NCBI GenBank assembly: GCA_050084515.1
Contig: CM114273.1
Span: 26,598,001 to 26,662,000, forward strand
Length of the DNA: 64,000 bases
Reading direction: 5' to 3'
Origin: Blasia pusilla
Lineage: Eukaryota; Marchantiophyta; Marchantiopsida; Blasiales
Part shown: in pieces, positions 57,599 to 64,000 of the stretch
Position numbering within the stretch: the first letter of the stretch is position 1
How the letters are laid out: each line of letters opens with the position of its first letter
Translations under genes and position numbers: made by a program
Notes under the pieces: model-generated
The model's database searches: none
The model's input: only the letters and a program-made list of their open reading frames with translations
What the model was told of the DNA's origin: nothing

Positions 57599-58222
57599 AT
57601 TGCATATATTCCTTTTGGTCCACTTTACATGGTGATCCCCGCTCCAAGAGGCTTGGTACCTCTTTAAAATTTAAATGTCAACGTCTTCCAAATTATAAAA
57701 AATCACACTTGTCTTTTTTTATTCTAATAGTCATTTTATATGCATTAAATTTGTTCCTCTTCCCAATTAATCAATATTTCGTAATTCTTATAATATGGAA
57801 AAATCTTGACTGGAGAGGGAAACGAAAATATAAGCTAGAAGAAAAGGGATTTCATGCTCCAAAAATTCAGAGGATCAATTGAGCATTCTAAGAACTCTCC
57901 CAACAAAGAAGTGTTTGATGGTCTTCATAGGATTTCCACTTCTTTTGAATGATCACTCGTAAATAGTCACATCTTAATAGCCATTTTCACTTAAAATAAC
58001 ATGTATTTTATGAAATATCCTAACAATTCTCAGTTCGAGTGCTTCTCCTTGATTTTTTGCATTTTGGTTTGAATTGAATTCCAAATTATTATAAGTTATA
58101 TGGGATCCTCAAGTTATGTCAAATGTGAAACACTTGATTTGACATAACTTCTTGTTTTTCTTCTGTGTACATGACTATTGAGTAATGGTTAAAGACTCAC
58201 CCAAGGTCTATTGGGCAATTGA

Positions 58223-58317
58223 GACTACAAGGTGTACTAATGTCATTTTAATGTCATTTTAGACCTAAAATGACATTAGCACACCTTGCAGTCCCAAAAT
58301 TAGCACACCTTGCAGTC
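58223..58317. repeat. 28-bp near-perfect hairpin (MITE-like)
   Basis: GACTACAAGGTGTACTAATG and following (58223-58250) pairs with 58266-58293 at 26 of 28 positions across a 15-nt loop. The right arm's AAAATTAGCACACCTTGCAG is then repeated at 58295-58317. A foldback transposon remnant or possible small-RNA precursor. Confidence 0.8.
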
Positions 58318-58734
58318 GTAAAATGAAACCTCGGAACATCTAAGAGTAATTGGATGAAAATACCCAAACAACATATTAATCTCATGATAGCTTAGCAAGA
58401 TGGCTCATATGCACGGAAAAATATTCATATATTATGATACAAGAGATTAGAGCAATGCTAGTTTTTATTTATTTACGTTGAAGTATGATTATTTTGAGAT
58501 TGAATGAATTGAAGGAAATAATATCTTGTGTTATTTCATAAGTTACGGAGGTAAGGATATGTTTCACCTATGTATTATAAAGAAATGTAGATAAACAATT
58601 TTATAGCCGGCCCAATATATGAACCACGGGTCAAGGTCCAAGGTTGACATCCATAATTAATCCTCTTGGCTTGGCTTGGGGTCTGCACCCCAAAGCCAAC
58701 GTCTCAATCTATGGTATGCTCTTGGTTTATCCCC

Positions 58735-59292
58735 ACCGTTCCCCAAGGTAGGGTTTGGGTCCCAAACACCCTTGGAGACCGTCCCCCTTATATATAGTTG
58801 TAGAGATCTCCAGCCCTTCCCTACCTTTTGGTGAAGTCCTATTGGGTCGCTCCTTATAGTCCTCGACCCAACTATCACTCTTATAGTTTAGGGATGGTTT
58901 TTTTTAATATGTGTCAATATTTTTGTTTGGATCTTTAGTGCGCTGGAAGTTTTTCTCATAAGCCTTCCAACGCCACCTTATTCATCCCAAACGTATCTTG
59001 GGTCTAACCATTATGATCTCAAACACAGAGAACCCCCAAATGCTTAGTCAAGTTCCAATTCCCCTTGGCGCCCAACCCTCATGGGACTTGATCTCTCTCA
59101 AGTCCCACTTGGCGTTTGGTCGTGTTCCACTTGGTTATGACCATCATCCTTGAAAATACCCAACAAGGTTTGCGTCTTACTTACAATTCATGTCTCATTC
59201 TAGAGACCTCGATGCGCTTCTATCCTAGTTTGAGCCCACTAGAGTTATGATGTTCCGTATCTTTGCAAGTTTGGCTACGAGGATCATGATAG
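58735..59292 (+). repeat. Old LTR fragment of family A
   Basis: Follows 30360-30910 block by block: TAGGGTTTGGGTCCCAA, GAGACCGTCCCCCTTA, GTTTTTCTCATAAGCC..CCAACGC, TTGGCGTTTGGTC and ATGATGTTCCG. It keeps the segment missing from the 23620-24545 LTR. No internal region adjoins it; probably a solo LTR with a lost left end. Confidence 0.7.
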
Positions 59293-62200
59293 TTTCTTTC
59301 AAGCTGTAGAAAGCATCTACATCCAAGAATGATCCCAATTTGGCACGCTCTAGTTTGGAAGAAGGTAAAATCTTGTTTGGAATAAGGCTATGAGGGATTT
59401 CATTTTGCTATAAGGCTCTATTTCTATTCACACTCAAAGCATGGTAGATAAGAAGCAGCCAAAATAGCTTCCATGGCGAAGGAATGGTCAACCAAATGGA
59501 AGATTGTTGTTATAAGGGCAATTTGTCATGTGTTTAGTGTCTATTTGCGTTTGGGCCTTTTGAATAGGTGCCAAAATAGCTGCTATGCTAAATATATGGT
59601 AGGTAAAAAAGAAATATGCGTCTCTAAGTCTTATTCATTATGTGTTAAGTGTCTATTTGCGTTGGAAAATTACCAAATATGAAGGTTATATATGGCCATA
59701 GTTCGTGTCTACGGACATATCCATGTCCATGCACTTAGATCCGTCCTATGGAAGGACTTGTCCATGCGGGCCCCATCTCCCCCTTCTTTCTCATCCCCCC
59801 CACTTGCCTTCCGGATCTATAATTTTTTGTTTCTTCCTCCTCCCACCTTCACTCTCTCCCCCTTCATGCCCCACCCACCCTTGCATTGCCTTCCATCACG
59901 AACTATAAGTGTAAGTCCCACCTTTTACAATCCATGTCAATGGACATGTCCAGACTTGTCCTTCCATGTCCGTGCTAGGGACAAACTTGTCCGTTTTTTT
60001 GCAACCATGCCAAATAGTCGTTGAAATAGCCATCATGGCATATATGACTCAATCAAATCTACTATGATTTAACCACTTGTGAGGCAGGTCTTACAATCAG
60101 GAATTATGCAGATTGGATACAATTGAAGCAATTTTTCAACAACTTTAATGATTTTGATTTTGCACTAGATTGTTGGTGCTCGTAGAATTATAGAGCCAAG
60201 CATTATATATGGAGTAAGAGATGGTATAGACTTCGGATCTGAGAGAGAGGTCTCTAATTCACAAGAGGGGTTCTTCTCACAATGCATTATTTATAGAACT
60301 ATGGCTATCAGAAGTCCGACTGCTACTTTCCAACGGACGGCTAATCGCAATGCTTCTTGAGTATGCTATGTGTGTGATATGTAAACTTGGATGAAGCTTT
60401 CTCTTTGAAATGCTCACTCTAACCATACAATAGTTTGCATAACTAAGGGACTTCCATCGCAATTTCAAGTCTTTATTTCCAAAAATATTGGCACGGTCAT
60501 TCTAGTGAATGAATACCTACATTTTTCCTTCACCTAACAAAGCGATCTTTAGCAATGCTATGACAAACCTATTAGCCTTCTCACATGCACCAAGTCTTCC
60601 ATTTAATTTCTCCATTCTAGTCAATAACATTATCTTTGTTCCTCCCACTTTACGCATGCTCTTCCCAAATCTTCAGCCTTTTTGAGAGCATATGGAAGGG
60701 CTATATGGACGCAAAGTTCTTTCCCTATGTGCACACCTATTGGGTTTTCTCTTAGACAATTATTTTCCTCAAGTGTAGACAAAAGTTGATATTTAGGTGT
60801 CATCTACGAGGATCCTTTGATATTTAGTTGCGTCATCACCTCCTCAAGAGACAGTATTGTGTCAGTATCCACCAGTTAGGATGAATCTCTGACGTTTATA
60901 ATTTTTGGAAAGGACGTGGAGAGTAAGAGTATATGTTTTTTTGGCTCTATGAACCAAAAAATTTAAAGCACCAACTTTGTGCTCCACAAGCAACCTCCAC
61001 AATTTGGAAGATTGTATCCTAATATGATAGAGCTCATTGTCCATGCCCATACATTCAAAATTTGATGGACTCTTACCTATGAGCGCATCGCCATGTTGCC
61101 GTACACAAATTGTTGGGAGATAATGCAAACTATCAGCCATAATATATAGGAAATCCAATTGAGCGCATTGCAAGAAGAACTTCTACCGCCAAAAAAATTG
61201 ATGTTCACCGCAAACATGATCTATAATTGCCCTTTGCTGTCTTTTTGAGGCTTAATAGTTTTGCTACCATTGTGCCTATTTCCAACAAACGTGAAAGTTG
61301 GATAAGTATAATGCCATGACTTATTATTACAAATCTGCACTAGGCTTACAACCACCCAAGTCAAAGGGAGCCTTAAATTTCCCCGATCCGATTTAAATCA
61401 AGCAACGTTGCAACATTGAAGCATGTGTGATGAAGTGATTCAGATGTTGAGTGACATCCACACCCTAAAAAATCCTCATTCTCTTTGGTTGGAGCTCTTT
61501 TCTTCCTGCTTCCTTCTCCCCATCGGGCCTAACCCCTACACCTCAATCGCAGAGGTTGCACCTACTTCAAAGCACTAAAGCTCCATTCTCCCGCTAAAAG
61601 GTCAGGTTTACCGCCACTATGTTTGTCATAACTCCAACTATGGTCATTAATTAGAAACTACAATTAAAACCCCTACACTAGAACCATAATTGGATTCACT
61701 ATTAAACTTCTCTCTCGTGGATGGACTATTGCAGATCAAGAGGCCCACTTAGCAATGAAGTTTGCTTAGGATCCGCTTTGGGAGATAAATGGGGCCCCGG
61801 GGCCACTTAAGCAAATACATAACGTTTGTAATATGGGAAACATTTGTTTGCTACCCAATGATCGGATGTCAAACATACATCTATACTATTATGGGAGAGT
61901 GGCGTCTCGATGTGCAAATGCTCCAGATGTTGACACATAGCAGTTTTGGCTAATCATAAATTTTTGGCCACGAGGTGCTCCTGGCTGACTCGGCCTGCTA
62001 AAGTGAGGACCGTCGGATGCAAGATTTTAGGGTTTCGTGTTAGACGCCGCAGTTTAACCGCCTTTTTCTCTGATTTTTAAATTTATGTACTTACAAAATG
62101 TTATGATCTCACGATCATGGGGATCTATCGATGAAGGATGGGGTTGTTTCCAAGACTTACATCTTCTAGTATTTGTGGTGTGCATTCCATTTGCGCACTT

Positions 62201-63360
62201 CAAGGGCTTACGCACGTAAACTCTTTTCCACACCCTGCAGGGGAACTTTTGGGACTTCTAATTTACTCCTTTGTATTGAATGCTTACATGTTTATGTGTA
62301 TGCCCATGGGCATGCATACTCTTATTTATTGATACAACAATGAATAGTTACAAAAATATCTTTCTGATACCCTATGCTTGGTGTTTTGCACAAACTCGCA
62401 AGTTAGTCTCCTAAGCAAGTTCAGCAAGTGAGTCTGTGCAGCAAGTTCAGCAAGTCTGTGCAGCAAGATCAACAAGTGTCCGAAGACATTTAGGTCGGGA
62501 ACAACAGCGAAGTCTCCACGTTTGATTCGAGCTCCACCTCCAACGCTCTTGGGCTCCCACTCCAGCACTCTCGAGTTGCTCCAGTCTCTTCCTCTCGCCT
62601 TGAATCTGCAACCATTCAAGACAACAGAGAAGTGAAATAAAAAAGATGGCGACCAAGATCAGAGCCAAGAAGTCCACGCACGGCAAGGGCAAGAGTGTGC
62701 CCAAGGTGACCTTATAAAAAAAACATTTCGGAGTCAAGTCAGCCGATTTGGAACCATTGGAGAGTTCCAAGTGGTATCCTATTTCTCACGAGGATTGCAT
62801 GAGACTAAGTAAGTGGAAGAAGTCACACTTCCATAATAGTTGAGTATGGGGATAGAGACTCACTCCCAAACACACTCCAGGTTTCAAAAATGTGATAAAA
62901 GACTCCATGCCTGCTAGAGCACATCCCACATCACCTTCTAAAGGGTATGTTCCGAATCCCGTTGAAGGATGTGGAGGCGACATTCAGATAGACGTGCAAG
63001 GTACTCCTCCATATCACATAAAGGGACGAAGAAAGATACACAATAGAGGGACAAATCTTTAAAAAATGACATAGGATCCAACATCCCAAAAGACACGACC
63101 GTTGCTTACCACCTCAATGGAGGTGTTCGGTCGAGCTTGGTGTGCCTCATACACCTACATCGGATCCGCAAGCGCCATTGAAGTCACTTCAAAAAGGAGA
63201 AGAGGGGAAAGGTGTAGTTATAAATATCCACATTGGGATATGAGACAAGTAGCTAGAAATACCTAACTCTGCAGATTATAAGTAGTGCACTACAGTGCCG
63301 ACTTCAAGGAAAAAGCTACTTGGATTCACGGTTCCATGATGTTTGTCCAATGCTCTGCTC
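59293..63360. other. No supported gene; short repeats
   Basis: Contains two related blocks with TTTAGTGTCTATTTGCGTT (about 59535 and 59645) and CAGCAAGTTCAGCAAGT repeats near 62415-62470. A 24-codon start at 62646 (MATKIRAKKSTHGKGKS) stops early and shows no family. Confidence 0.4.
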
Positions 63361-63436
63361 TGCTTCCTGTCTTATAGTACTCAACTCGAGTACTCAACGT
63401 GCTTCCTGTCTTAGAGTACTCAACTCAAGTACTCAA
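63361..63436 (+). repeat. Two-unit 39-bp tandem repeat
   Basis: TGCTTCCTGTCTTA.AGTACT followed by CAACTC.AGTACTCAA, at 63361-63399 and 63400-63436. Confidence 0.85.
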
Positions 63437-63856
63437 GCTTTATCCCGAGTACAAGTGCGGCCGCTCCTAACTTGATATCGGTCTCGTGCATCTCACAATC
63501 TTAAGCTTGCTGCTGTTCCTACTTTGGTGTAGTTTCGGGGTTCAGGGTCATCCCATAAAGAGCTAGGGACATTCCCGGGGCTCTGCCTGACCCTGAGCAA
63601 GGAGCATAGCTCTGAGCGAGCAGACCCCTAGACTCGGCCAAGTTGCATAATCGGGACAGTAATTGGGACAATAATCGGGATTGAAAAGATTGGGACAGAT
63701 AAGCGAAGCAATCTTTGAGAAGATCTTTCTTGCGAACTTGGAATGGCATGAGTAATCCATCCGAGCTCACAGAGAGGGTCTTCTAAGTAGAAGCCAACAC
63801 GGCTTGCTTCACACTCGACTAAAATTGGGACAAAAAAGCTACAGTTGGAAAAATCG

Positions 63857-64000
63857 TGTTGTGCGCATACATATCGCTACACAACATACATATCGCTGGT
63901 CACATCTACACCACACAACACCGATCTTCCCCACACACGGGTCGAAGATGGCTTAGGAAAGCCATCTTCCTCTCTTATATAGGGTTCAGAAGAGCCAAAA
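63857..64000 (-). repeat. Family B LTR end, running off the window
   Basis: TGTTGTGCGCATACATATCG, then CTACACAACATACATATCGCTG, is the reverse complement (with changes) of the family B LTR tail at 45300-45347. A further family B copy, or solo LTR, therefore begins at 63857 and continues past the window. Confidence 0.6.

Noticed and set aside
62646-62720. Short basic ORF start MATKIRAKKSTHGKGKS
   Set aside because: Stops after about 24 codons, with no splice donor that restores a frame and no family match.
1-64000. CRISPR arrays, bacterial operons, phage or plasmid features
   Set aside because: None present. Direct repeats are two- or three-copy duplications without regular spacers, and gene structure is eukaryotic.

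Overview
The window is nuclear DNA from a land plant, probably a seedless one (moss, liverwort or another lineage with swimming sperm). The plant signs are spliced genes with GT-AG introns of about 100-900 bp, a plant-type LRR ectodomain, a plant-type MBOAT lysophospholipid acyltransferase and a secreted DUF3455 protein. The sign for motile sperm is a complete six-exon CCDC42/CFAP73-type axonemal coiled-coil gene. The species cannot be named from the sequence alone.

Layout. Positions 1-3518 hold the leader, gag and an LTR of a Ty3-like element (family B, minus strand, cut by the window edge). Positions 4040-4990 hold a decayed pol fragment of a second Ty3 family (family A). Positions 9671-14687 are a small gene island: a TATA box and two-exon DUF3455 gene on +, then the CCDC42-like gene on -. 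Positions 16.7-23.1 kb are decayed transposon territory: a tRNA-like repeat, a ZNF862-type hAT transposase relic, a three-copy 95-bp repeat, a LINE tail and an unrecognised relic. Positions 23060-30914 are a family B solo LTR followed by a full-length family A chromovirus with a 5-bp target duplication. Then come a plastid-like trnP relic and a decayed copy of a sequence also found at 7.3-7.7 kb. An intronless secreted LRR gene lies at 33711-35675. A rearranged family B element fills 37576-45347. The LPCAT-type gene occupies 48321-51973. The rest, to 64000, is AT-rich, with hairpins, direct repeats and LTR fragments and no gene I can support.

The most notable content is the family B element. 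Besides gag, protease and reverse-transcriptase pieces it carries a DNMT3-like cytosine-5 methyltransferase domain between protease and reverse transcriptase, and a PHD finger at the end of pol. In this copy the N-terminal part of the methyltransferase lies in an inverted segment and the catalytic motif IV region is not found. The reverse-transcriptase palm, RNase H and integrase are deleted. This copy is therefore dead, but it shows that the family carried both a DNA-methylation writer and a probable chromatin reader.

The three intact host genes (DUF3455, CCDC42-like, LPCAT-like) and the LRR gene are functionally unrelated and each appears to have its own transcription unit. Exon joints were worked out by reading frame, splice dinucleotides and family similarity recalled from memory; no alignment was run.
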